Below, piece by piece: positions 22,551 through 34,191 of a DNA stretch of 64,000 nucleotides. The DNA is from Ulva prolifera (lineage: Eukaryota > Chlorophyta > Ulvophyceae > Ulvales > Ulvaceae), in assembly GCA_023078555.1 (NCBI GenBank), contig CM041199.1, positions 5,833,315 to 5,897,314 of the forward strand, read 5' to 3'. The position numbers were made by a program, and so were the translations under genes. The notes under the pieces were generated by a model. That model was given only the letters and a program-made list of their open reading frames with translations. It did no database searches and was not told the DNA's origin. Every line of letters starts with the position of its first letter. The stretch's first letter is position 1.

Positions 22551-24309
22551 TTGGACTGCACCACCGCCGAGATTCTCGATGTGACTGAGCCGCGTGAGGC
22601 CACACACGGCCATGTGCAGCCCCAGTAAGTGCTGCTGGCAGTGGTGCATCTCAGCTGCTGACGCCCTGGCCTGACGAGCCCACGCACAGGCCTCCCTCTT
22701 GAAACTGCGGCGAACTGTACTGTCAAAACAAAGCGGGGAATATTGGGCTGGCAAGCCGCCCACGGAATATGAATTGTTCAACTTGAAAGTGTTGCCTTGC
22801 TGCCGTCTGGGCACGCCGCTGTCACGTTTGCTCCCCTTACAGTCTGATGTGCATCATGCACAGGAGCTACGCGAAAGTGGCGCACAGGTCGGTGCGCCAC
22901 GAAGGTGATCCAATGACACGCGATCAGGTCAAAGTGGCTCCAGAGCCTGTAAACGTCCGCTGTTGCTTGTAGTGGATAGAACATTGTGTATATGTACACA
23001 TGGCGTTGATCCGTAATGAATCGGAGGAGTTTACGATGAACTGTGCGTGTCGCCAATACAGCACTATCTCATGACGCGCAAGCGGATACGGGCTGTTGGG
23101 GCCTACGTTTCCGCAAGAAACGCGACGAGAAGCTCAATTGTATAACAGGTTGTGGCTCTGTGTCGATCAATGTCGCCTATCGTGTAGCTCGGGTCATCGT
23201 TCCGCCACTTACCCGCTTGGCTTTGCTTGCACCACTCTGGCGCCCTCGTGGTTAGACAACCATAGACATGCTGTGGCGTTCGTACAATGCATACATCAGG
23301 TTGTTGATGCATCTGTGTTGATCGGTAGCTGTTGCCGCCGTGTAGCGAAGGCTTGCGGTTGTATATGCGTGGGCATCGGCATGTGCACCGTGTCTGGTCT
23401 CTGGCGCAAGGCCACGTTTTGGGCTCCCAAACAGCGAACCATGACACTCAGTTGAGTGACTTTCATCACTCAGAGCTCTACTCTAGCCGCAGGTGTGACC
23501 CGCTGCCCTGTACTTGGTTACCGGTGGGGTATGCGCGTGCCCTTCAGCCTTGGCTCAGTGCCAATGTTAAGGACCGCACAGCCGCTGGACAACTGTACGC
23601 CGTCGTTTAAAATATATTATAGTAATGGACACCACTGGAGTGCTGTCTGACGTACCGGCGTGCATTCCCTGTGCTTCGTTAATTCCAGATCATGCTGTAC
23701 GCATCACCGGACACGATAGTTGCGCGAGGCAACCATCGCCCGCCGACGGCTGAATAAAACGCTTTTAGCTTCAATGGCACCCTCCCAGCTTCTGGAACCT
23801 ATGGAGAGTGTCAAGCCGTCATCCCACTGCGCCGGCTCTTCAATCGGGAAGTTTAAATAGCTCCGGCATGCGTCTCTGACCCCCTACAAGCGTAACGTGC
23901 GGTAGTGGATGTTGATTATACATATTAATACAGTGTCTCGTGTCATTGAGGTCCTTTCCGGTGAAGTTTCTGACCGGCTCACTGTTCCGTGGCACACCTA
24001 AAACCGTAGCCCCTCCTCCCGGGGGTTGTCTCACCCAGTGGGAGCACCCGGCCGGGTGTGCCAAGCTCTCAGGATGCGCTCACGAAGTGTGCCATACATC
24101 ACAGAAGCCGATAAAAACCAATCCAGAATGATAGAATGCTGCTTGTTTCATCACTGCGATGGTACGTATGTTTTTTATTACATCTGGCCATTGGTGCTGG
24201 CACCCATCATTGGTGCTGGCACCCATCACTGGTGCAGGCACCCATCCCCATGCATCATGAACAGGCTGACACCTTGCCGGTGGCATCAACACATCAACAC
24301 ATTGAACTA
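22551..24309. other. No gene recognised
   Basis: About 1.75 kb of unassigned sequence that includes the left flank of the transposon-like unit. I looked for CACTA-like terminal inverted repeats and found none that pair with the 34.2-35.2 kb side. Confidence 0.35.
24189..24245 (+). repeat. 19-bp tandem repeat, three copies
   Basis: Unit CATTGGTGCTGGCACCCAT, two exact copies and a third with changes (CACTGGTGCAGGCACCCAT). It lies just 3' of the stop of the second transposon-unit gene, where subterminal transposase-binding repeats would be expected if the left end is near (inference). Confidence 0.75.
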
Positions 24310-27286
24310 TCATTTTGCAGCCAGTCTGGTGCTCGGTTGCTTCCTGCGTTGTGATGCTCGCCTCTTGAGACCTCCTGGAGCAGGATGTACCCCCTGTGTT
24401 GTGTCAGCCTCCTCATCTTCCTCGGTTCCCTCGGGATCCTGCAAAGGTCGATAGTGTCTTTGACTAAAATGCATGCACACAGTGTCCGGGGCAGTTGCAG
24501 CATGTGGCACAAACACATGTCTCTGTAGACATACATCTCGTTCCATAGCTAACAGGGCTCAGCACAGACTTACCTTGGGGGACAGCTTCGTTTTGGGACG
24601 GCTTGTTGTCCTACGCCTCTTCGAAGGGCCTGTCTCAGCTGCGTCTCCAGGTGCCATTGTCAAAAGACGCTGCGTTTGTTCACTTGTCTCTGTCACCTGG
24701 AAACGTGATGACGTGTGTGTGATTGTCCATGTACAGTATGCTCATGTCACATTAATCTAGCAACATGTTGTGAGTAAAAGGTGACACAATGTCTCAAGCT
24801 TGAGGACTAGGAAGACTCACCGCGTTGCAGATCTCAGTTGTAGCGGCAATCTCTGTTTCTTCGGGCACGCCTGGCACTCGTTGCTCCTGAGCATCTGAAG
24901 CACTTGCTTTGTTGTTGGATGGCCCTGCACGCGACGAACCGTGACCAGACTTGAGAGATACGCCTGTCCTTCGCTGTCTTCGCTCTGATCTGGCTTGTTC
25001 CTGTGCTGCGAGCTGGCGTCTTGCATCTGCCGACTCATCTTCGTCGTCAGAGGAGAACTCATTGTCGGTTGTGATGTCTGGCTTGTTGTCATCAGCTGCC
25101 ACTTGAACCTCAGACCCGGGCTTCTGCGGTGTGACACACCGCATTGTATCGACAAAGTGTTTCAGTGCCAGCGGCGGTGGCATGCCATAAAATTTGAATA
25201 GATCCTCCTGTAATAAGCCACAATGACACTTTCATCGATGCACATGCAGTTGCTCACAACGGATAATGCCCACACATTTCTCGCTGTAGCGCACCACATA
25301 CTCCAACAATGGTTCTAGTAGGAGCACTCCGTGGACATGCAGGAAGCCACCTGAAGGCCCCGGGAAAGGCACATCATCGACTTCAGCTGCTGATGGCGTG
25401 CTCCCTGATCCGTCATCACCTTCCGTAACCTCGGATTCTGCGGATACATGAAAAAATTCTGACAGGTCGCCTGGTTTGGGGGAGTCTGGTGAGTCATCTT
25501 CACGTTCTGGCACCGGCACCTTCCATTCGAGCAGGGGCCGGAGCTTCGAGAAAACGACCATGGCCGCAGGAGCATTTTCTCCCGAGGGAGCAAGGAGTTG
25601 TGACAGATTGCAGGTCTCCGTTGACTGGCGCAGCCGTCGGTCCTTCTGCTCGCATGGACGAGGGAGGTATCTGTCTTCGCAGCTGAAGGCCAACGGCGAA
25701 GCCTCGCTGGGATCCCCGGTTGTGCCCCAGTCTACACCCCAATCTATTACCTCTGCCAAGTTCAGCTCAGGTGGTAGATGGGCAAAAGACGGCACACCGT
25801 TTTCAGTTGCGGTCTGCAGTGTATTGTCATTCTTGAAGGTCTTTGCAAATTCAATTTGCAGGGCCCGCACTCCCTACAAACGTCCCCGCTGGAGGTCACA
25901 GGCCTCCGGGGTTGAGTACTCCATTGTGATGTAGTTGTGTCAGCAGGTACATTTGTAAGGGTACTTGAATACAACATCGGTTCATACCGTTTCTGCGTTT
26001 TTAGCTTTCACTAGGCCAACAATGTCTTTGCGTAGGGCGTCTCTGAACAGTTTCGAGATCAAGCCTGGAACGGCTTCCTTCCTCAGCTCGAAAATGCCCC
26101 CGAGACCTGTCAATGTGTCGTTCACCACATCCTCACCGAAACTCCAGGGGGCTTCCGCCAAGAGCTTGCTGAGTTCGCCGGTCTTGTTCTTGTTGAACAG
26201 CCAAGACAAGAACAACACATCGAATGCAGCTCTTACCTTGCGTGCATTATTGGTGTTGTGACTCTTGGTGAAATGCCTGAAAACAGCTTTGGCGAGCCTC
26301 GCTGCCAACGGCTTGTGGTGTTTGGCAGCGAAACGCTTGATGTATGAAAGCGTCATCCTCAGCACTTCTGTGCGCTCCCTCCGAAAGCTAAATGCCGTCC
26401 GCAGTTGATCAAGGCCTTCTAGGCTCTACAAGTTGGTGTTTCTAAGATTACAAACACGTTCCATCGCATGTACATTCGTCGCTGAAGGTAATGTGCATAC
26501 AAGGCGCCGAGTGGGCTCGTGCGAAGCGACATTGTTCGAAAATCAGTGGATCGGTCAACGCACCAATGTCACACAGTCCCTGGCCCAACCGAGCTTGCCT
26601 CTTAGTTGCTTGCGAATGAGTTGGGACACGACCGCACCAGGGAAAAGAGAAGCTCCCAGTCTATGGATGTCTGCTCCCAAGTACACACTGATATGGATGA
26701 AGGCTTCCATCGAAACTCGCGGCGTGTAAAGTTCGAGATCTCTCAATAATTTCTTTTCTGCCTACATGCGGCCGGGTTGAGCTGGCTCGGTCTAGGCGAA
26801 TTCGAATGGACACATAACAACAACAGTGACTCCCGAGGCAGTGGATGCCAACGCCATTAGGTTGACCAATCGTACCTTTGTGGGATCGCGGTATGTCTTC
26901 TTGCCATTTTTACTTCCCGCCTTCGGCGCAACGTGGGTCGGGACGCGAGAGTTTGGCGACTCCATCCGCATGACTCCAACGAGCCCCTTCTTTCCTGCAG
27001 TCGCCAGCTTCCACACCTCGTCTTTTTGATAAGCTACATACACCACGTCCACAAAAATCGCCTCTGCTGTGTCCGCGTCAAGGCCAGCAATGCCTGGAAC
27101 GTAAAAGAAGCGTTGTGTTGTCTTGGTGTGCACCTTCCGGACGAAAGTATCCTGGCGATCATTGAGGAAAGTTTCGATGCATTCATTTTCTTTTTTCCGT
27201 AGACTAATACACACTTCATCGTCGCCAAGGAGGACCAGTATGGCCTCAAGCTTCCTCACAGCGATGGTCTGCGTCTCCTCGTCCAT
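24310..27286 (-). CDS. Second gene of transposon unit, about 789 aa, unknown function
   Basis: Seven exons fit by phase, all junctions phase 0: 27286-about 26822 (donor ambiguous among adjacent GTT triplets), 26761-26564, 26425-25988, 25873-25244, 25207-24821, 24696-24574 and 24438-24310. The start ATG 27286 reads MDEETQTIAVRKLEAILVLL. The N-terminal half is mixed alpha/beta-like (FFYVPGIAGLDADTAEAIFV; TYRDPTKVRLVNLMALASTA), followed by a helical basic region (SYIKRFAAKHHKPLAARLAK). The C-terminal third is acidic then basic: an EFSSDDEDESADARR stretch, then KRRRTTSRPKTK and GGLKRRASQRRK, which look like nuclear localisation signals. No catalytic motif or known domain was recognised. Intact frame through seven exons argues that it is under selection. 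Nuclear and possibly DNA- or chromatin-associated (inference from charge pattern). Confidence 0.75.
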
Positions 27287-28385
27287 TCTGCGAATTGACT
27301 ACGAGATACGAATTCGATGCACGCAACACATCCGTGCGAATTGAGATAACCTGGGGAGCCCCACAGGCAGACGACGGGGCTGTGAGCTGTTATTTCGAAT
27401 GGCTGCACGACTTCTCGCGACTAGGGCGACGTGGTGGCGTCCGCCAGACACCCACCCATGTAGCCACACAACTAGAGTTCGCCTGTGACGCTAACGAGTC
27501 CGCGTTTTGCACGAAGGGCAAGAAGGTTGTGACATAAGCACGAAAACAAAAATATTCCGCGGTGTATGTGATGCCAATTGCTTGCCCTGTGCGCAAATGT
27601 GCGATCGTGACGACCCGTACTGAGTTTTCTGTATGCTGATGGTAATTAACTAACCGACCTTCGCCGGAAGTGTCATAGACAGCCGACTCCATCAGCAACC
27701 AACGTTTAGGGGCGCTTTATCGGTGCCTATGTGTGTGCCGCTTGATGACACCGCTGACCCCGGTGTTGACGGCCATTGGTTTCTGCGGATTCCTGCAGTA
27801 GGGATACACCAACTCCGCACCCAGACCTCTTGGCCAAACGCGGCAACAACAAAACGGATTCAGGAAGATTTCAGACTGGATCGTGTGCAGAGAGAGTGGC
27901 TATCCCGACGTTGCAGACAGGCTTGTGCCCATAATACCTGCATATACTTGTGGTCTACCGGCCAGTCATCCACTCGAAACAGTAGATGAGTCCTGGGTTG
28001 CAGGTCTGAATAGGAGTAATGTCGATATTATCTGATAGTTACGGCTATGCAGGTGGCTCTTTCACAAGATTGGCTCACCACTGGCCGTGCCAGTGTGATC
28101 AGATTCAACACTGAATATGTACCATTGCCTGATACCACAGTTGAGAATGAATGATTAGATTCCTTTGGCTCGAGAACCTGCATGTTGTGCTATCTGCTGT
28201 TTGCTTTGTTGTAGCCCATGTCGATACTTGGCTGCTACCGCCCAATGTAACATATCGATGATCAGAGTTGCATTGCTGTCAATGCAGTGTGTTTCTAGTC
28301 TGTGAGTGTGTTGTTGTTCTCCTCTACTGCACTTGTGTTCGATATAGAATTTTGCATTACCCGGATTTCTAAAAAAAATTGGACG

Positions 28386-29390
28386 GCCTGGAGCTGGTTG
28401 TGTCCCATCGGTGCCCGAAAATATGTACCTGTCCGGATTCAATGAATCACACCTCTTGTTTAATGACATTTTGTGACAATAAACAAGCTTTCAATACCCG
28501 GACCGCTACTTAGTTTTTTGGACAACTTGCTTGCAAGCAGGAGGTGGCTCTGTCCCATCAGTGCCCGAAAATATGTACCTGTCCGGATTCAATGAATCAC
28601 AGCTCTTGTTTAATGACATTTTGCGACAGTAAACAAGCTTTCAATACCCGGACCGCTACTTTTTTTTTTTGGACAACCTGCTTGGCCACTTGGAGCTGGT
28701 TGTGTCCCATCGGTGCCCGAAAATATGTACCTGTCCGGATTCAATGAATCACAGCTCTTGTTTAATGACATTTTGCGACAGTAAACAAGCTTTCAATACC
28801 TGGACCGCTATTTTTTTTTTTGGACAACCTGCTTGGCCACTTGGAGCTGGTTGTGTCCCATCGGTGCCCGAAAATATGTACCTGTCCGGATTCAATGAAT
28901 CACAGCTCTTGTTTAATGACATTTTGCGACAGTAAACAAGCTTTCAATACCCGGACCGCTACTTTTTTTTTTTGGACAACCTGCTTGGCCACTTGGAGCT
29001 GGTTGTGTCCCATCGGTGCCCGAAAATATGTACCTGTCCGGATTCAATGAATCACAGCTCTTGTTTAATGACATTTTGCGACAGTAAACAAGCTTTCAAT
29101 ACCTGGACCGCTACTTTTTTTTTTTGGACAACCTGCTTGGCCACTTGGAGCTGGTTGTGTCCCATCAGTGCCCGAAAATATGTACCTGTCCGGATTCAAT
29201 GAATCACAGCTCTTGTTTACTGACATTTTGCGACAGTAAACAAGCTTTCAATACCCGGACCGCTACTTTTTTTTTTTGGACAACCTGCTTGGCCACTTGG
29301 AGCTGGTTGTGTCAGATCAGTGCCGGAAAATTATGCAGACGTCCGGATTCCATCGATCACTGCACTTGTTTAATGACATTTCTTCTAGAG
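28386..29390 (+). repeat. 152-bp tandem array, about seven copies
   Basis: Each unit has GTGTCCCATCGGTGCCCGAA, then CTGTCCGGATTCAATGAATC, GTTTAATGACATTTTGCGAC, AACAAGCTTTCAATACC and a run of about ten T before TTGGACAACCTGCTTGGCCA. The word TGTCCCATC recurs at about 28401, 28551, 28703, 28854, 29006 and 29158, with a degenerate last copy near 29309. Outer copies are the most diverged, as expected for unequal exchange. The array lies immediately 3' of the transposase stop (29453, minus strand). Open frames of 76 codons in it are by-products of the period. Confidence 0.92.
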
Positions 29391-29452
29391 TGCCTACCCT
29401 CTTTGTAGTGTTACATGGCATTAGCTAGTAAATAGGACTAGTGCTGCACTAG

Positions 29453-32400
29453 TCACGATGAACCGCCCCCGCCACTATCATCCTCTTGAGATTGGCCACA
29501 AGCCGCCTCAAACAACAAGTCCCGCCTGCCTGTGAACCCCATCTTACTAATGGTAATAAAGTAATCGCCTTTCTCGCGATCTGGTATATACACACATGGG
29601 CATGCAATCTGCCGAATATGGACAATGTGATTGTAACCCTTCTTACGGCGAGTAGGAGACATGAACAAGGCACGAGGAATGGAACATGCCCCTCGTGTAG
29701 GATCGTCGTTGAATGCAGTCTCGAGGCCTGCGCCTTCTCGTATACTGAGGTTGTCCCACAGCGTACCTACAGCTAGCCTAGCCTCGTCATTGGGCCACCC
29801 CATCCCCTGCCTGTGCACCAGCATCAGGTGCTTGATCTCCATGATGCACGCATTATGCTTCGTTCTCGATCGGAACGGCACGTACACGAACTGGTCAGTG
29901 TGTGTCCGGCCATCTGCCGAAGAACCCACTGCTGTCCGAATCACAAATGCCCCACTCTGGATGGTTGCAGAGTCCGAACACATCACCGTGGCCTGAATCC
30001 CCCCGTCCCACACCACACAGCCAGTGGGGACGTGGAAGTTTCCCCTGACATGCCTCTCTCTTAAAACCCCCGCCAACTCCAGCTCACCTACGACTTGATG
30101 CGATCGTCCGGCTTTGGCAGCCATCTCTTCCAAAACCGCTACAAACTTTGAACCCTACAACACACTCAGCGTTACGAAGCCTTTCCTCAATGCACAAATC
30201 ACACAAGAGCATCAAAGAGCATGTTTGATGTTCGATAAACTGACCTCGTCGCCATCGTCTCCAGTGAAGGCTAGCTTCAGCTGATGCAACGCTGTTCCAT
30301 AAACATCACCTGGGTCCATATCCCTGGAGGAGGTGGGTGGCCTGATTCGTAATAACGGCGCATCAATACCTGGATGTTCTTGCTGACAAATCCTCAAACC
30401 CATCTCTACCAGGCACACACCAGCTGAGGCCCTGGGCGCTTGCTTCGTGGAGTGTCCCGTGATCTTGCCCTTGGTGCGTCGTACTAACCTCTCCCCCCAA
30501 TCTTCTCTAAGATAGGCTCCTGGTAATGTGGACAGGACTTGATAAGGCAAATGGGCAAAACACCTATGAATGAGGAGAGTCAGCGTCTTGCATCGCAGGT
30601 GCTCCTCTGCGTATTCTCCAAACTGAAACATCTCCTTCTGGGCCGCCAGGACCTGAGATTCTGTATGTTGTCCGGGTCGATAATGCAAAAAGTATATAGC
30701 AAACTTCCGTAAATGAGTCCACATCTTCAAGATTCCTGGGTGGACTTCATCCCTGGCAACATAAAATAGCATGGCACCTGTGACCTCCACAAACGTGTTG
30801 ACCTCCTCAAAGAGCCATCTACTTACTGCAATTCCTCTGCACCGTGGTCACTGTGGAGATAATGTAAAGCTTACAGCAGGAGTCGACGCCGTGGCTGTGG
30901 CACAACATAGACCTTCACAACACACCTGTTGAGTCTTGGAGGAGTGCGGTTATAAGCCGAGGGGTACTTGAACTTGTCGGTAAAGGTATCCAATCTGTCT
31001 TTCAAGTTTCTTGGCAAACTGAACTTCCGGCCATCCACTTTGAGGCCATTACCGGTGTGGCAAATGAGCTCCAAGAAATTACGCACAAGAGCGTACAGAA
31101 TCGAGTGCGAAACGGGTTCGACAAATGTATGCTGGAAACTGCATTGCACCGACTTTCGACGATCGAGCTTTGCCAAAATTAATACTGGTCCGAAATCAAA
31201 ACACATAATGAGCAGTGGGCGGGACTGGTGATGGGGGTGGGAACACACTCATATCCCTTCAGGTCACTGGCCTGAAAAGAGTTCACACCGCGACACCCGA
31301 GGGATTTATGCTTCTCATTTGCGTATTTAAACCTCTCCTCCCATTTGGCCTGACACTCTATGTGTAGAACGGATGTGAATTCAATGGATGCAAACATGGA
31401 ATGAAGCATGAACAAGCTTACAAGGGCGTCCCACTTTTAATGCAGCAAAGACGAAGTACGTGTTATGGCACGCACCTCTGGTGAGCCGACGCTGTTCGGT
31501 CGAGTTTGGATCAGCTGTGAGAGACCCCCCTCCAGCGGCGAGGGGCGGCAGAGGGAACATTGCCTCTGAGTCCCGGGTGATTTGGTCAGCCTCTTCACTA
31601 CGGATTCGGTGAACGGCATCAGTGATCCTGACTGTGGCGAGTGCTGCCTGGTCAGGTTGCCCCTTCCTCCCGAATTGAACCTTGATGGCCTTCCAGGGAG
31701 TATCCTGCGCAGCCAATCACGAAGGTCTGAACAAATGTAGCCAAGATGGACGAAAGAGGGTAACCTGAAGAGCAGCCCCACACCGAGTCCTCCTCTGGAC
31801 ACAGTATCACTGCCTTGCAAGGTTTCCGAAATCCCACAAAGGCTGTCCACCCCAGCTGCACTCCGTCCAGCAATGATCGGATACCCCGCACACCGCACTT
31901 GTCACACCCTCTGATACCTGTATGGCCCGTTGTGAGCGCCCATATTCGTCTTGCAGGTGTATCCGCAAATCCAAAAACAATGACTGGGAATACGCGACGC
32001 CACTTTTTTCTGTGGCTGTCCCACACCCGGATTGGATCCCCTCGAATAAACTGCTTACCTACAGAGAATGTGCAGACTGCCCCGCTATGTCAATGTTTCG
32101 ACAATGTAGAGGCAACCATGTGACAGGTGCATGCAAGACGCTACGCAAATCAATCAGCACCCATTTGTTGGTTCATTTACCTTCTCTGTCAGTCTGAGTC
32201 GATGGCTCGTGGCATTTGAATTGATCAAGAATGATCGACATGATTTCAGACAAATCTGAAGGCTCCTTCGGGCCTCCAATGAAGGCAAGAGCGTAGCAGG
32301 CCAAATCTGTGTGGCACAAAAAAGCAGGCAAATCGAGGCACTTCAGCCCAATGACTGTGGTAGTATCCCTTCCATGCCCATGCAATTGCACGCCATCAAC

Positions 32401-34191
32401 GAACAGAGCAAACAACAGTGTAAGGGTGTCACCCGCCCCGGTCATGACCTCGTCGCTTGGATCCGTGTCCACAGGCTCATGTAAGGGATCTCGGTAAGGA
32501 GCTGCTGGTGCTGCCTCAACAGGTGGATGCATAGGTACAGCACCACCGACGGGAACCTCAGACTGCGTCTGACTACTATCCAAAGCAGAAAGAGCGCGGC
32601 CATGCGCCTCGTCCAGTTGCTGGTAGAGAGGCGAGTCCAGCATGGCTCGTGACCTCATACCGGCAAAACGAGCAAACTGATCTGCTCTGAACAAGTGGCT
32701 CACCACATCTTCAACTTTGAGCACATAAGCACTGCATGCCACAAATAAATACTAAAACGCATGTTGCCCGCCTCGACACGTGTGTAGGGAAGTGCATACA
32801 GTAGCATCGGATTGAGGTGGGATTAGAGACACGCACCTCCGGACTGCCTGCAGCTGTTTATTTCGCTTCTGAAAACGTTGATTTCCACACCGCTTGCACC
32901 TTTCGCCTTGTCTTTGATGGCGTTGCGCCGAAGGCAGCTGTCGTCCAAAAACAGTGGGACACTGCCCGTTGTCACACATATCCCACGAGTACTCGTCTGG
33001 CTTTTGCAAGCACAATACACCATTGATGATGTGCTCGGACCTGCACATACATGGACCCATGTCTCGTGAACGGACTTGCCAATTGAAGTAAATCATCGAG
33101 ACGGGTAATCATGTACAACGACAATTGCACCCAGATTGTCACAACGGAGGGGCGCCACCTGGGTATCATGTTGTTTTCATCTACACAAAATCCCCCTAGT
33201 GACAACATTCTACAAATTGTGTCCAAACAAGTCCCAGTCATCCCCCCGCGCAACTTGAGCGCTGCGAGACAAAAGCAAGCTTGTCGTACTGTTACTGTAG
33301 AACCCGCTGCCACTGGCTCATCAGCATTCTGCTGATACCAACGGACGGTGCGTGCCTTCGGCACTGCAAGAGCTGGATCCAACTGTTGAAGTTTCAGAGT
33401 GTCCATACGACAGGCCAACTCAGCTGTCAGTATCTCCATGGAAAGGTCTGATCCTGCACACAAACCAGACGCACGGGCATCACGCAGAAGATCATCGACA
33501 CCTGAACCCCCACGAGCCCTCCAGTCATCAACGGCGAATCTGACAAAGTCCTCAATATCCTGCATCCAAGAACAGAGCATGGTGCGCTGGCATGCAAGTG
33601 GATCATACACCCACCGTTGGCTATCTGGGCATGAGCATGGACCTATGGATACGCACATAGCTTTGGTAACACGAAAGGGCGTACGGCGTTGATGAAGTTG
33701 TCAGTGTCATCAATGTCTGGGTGTACGGGGAGAGAGCCGTCAGTGGGACTGTCGTCAACCTCCCAATGCAGAATCGTTTCATCCTCATCATCTGATGGCA
33801 GATACGGACATTGCGATGTCACCAGATCAACCAACTTCGGCGCTTCTCCGTTTTCAGAGTCCGAAGTGTCATCTACTTCGGGTTCGTTGATCGGATTGGG
33901 GCTGTTAGGCAGATCCGGCAGTTCCAATGCCTCCGCAGGTGGCGACGACTCTGTCTCGGCAGGCTTTAGAGGTGCAACGTACCGGCAGACAGTTGGCGTT
34001 ACTTCATTTGGAACAGGATAAAAAGAAGTTACCCCAGCTTCGCGAGCGAGTTGCGCCTGCTCTTGGTGATTCGGATTACGCAGATGCCTGCTCAAGTTTT
34101 TCGTGAAGCGACACGGTTTATCACAGACAGAACAGAAATACCAATCGTGGTCCAAGGCTACGAAGAAATCTCCGGACCGCTTCTCCGCCAT
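29453..34191 (-). CDS. Transposase, Tnp2/CACTA (Transposase_21)-like, multi-exon
   Basis: Placed exons: 32731-32181, 32058-31784, 31704-31476, 30836-30245 and 30154-29453. Further coding blocks lie at about 34191-33660, 33620-33180, 33090-32838 and 31400-30927, with some joins unresolved. N-terminus from ATG 34191 has a C2H2 finger (YFCSVCDKPCRFTKNLSRHL plus a later His). A second zinc-binding block has CDNGQC and CKRCGNQRF. The core resembles Tnp2-type transposases: FALFVDGVQLHGHGRDTTT, IGGPKEPSDLSEIMSIILDQ, FGFADTPARRIWALTTGHTG then CDKCGVRG. The 3' part has WLFEEVNTFVEVTG, HRCFAHLPYQV and DWGERLVRR, like the post-catalytic domain of CACTA transposases. Catalytic acidic residues could not be assigned by eye. 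KDZ and Plavaka transposases were considered; ADTPAR...GHTG..GC..C favours the Tnp2 group. Length about 1,300 aa (estimate). Confidence 0.72.

Larger units (their letters stand above)
24310..34191 (-). mobile_element. Two-gene CACTA-like DNA transposon unit (ends not found)
   Basis: The span covers the transposase gene (34191-29453), a 152-bp tandem array (about 28386-29390) and a second intron-containing gene (27286-24310), all in the same orientation. CACTA/EnSpm elements often encode a transposase (TnpD-like) together with an unrelated DNA-binding helper (TnpA-like), which is the closest known precedent. Terminal inverted repeats and target-site duplications could not be identified by eye, so the true limits are unknown and membership of the second gene rests on position and orientation only. 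Confidence 0.55.

Noticed and set aside
28386-29390. CRISPR-like array
   Set aside because: The repeats are 152 bp, adjoin with no unique spacers and lie in a eukaryotic transposon unit; this is an ordinary tandem repeat.
29453-34191. KDZ or Plavaka transposase
   Set aside because: The ADTPAR...GHTG..GC..C block and the HLPYQV/WGERLVRR region look more like Tnp2/CACTA proteins; the KDZ hallmark CxC motifs were not seen.
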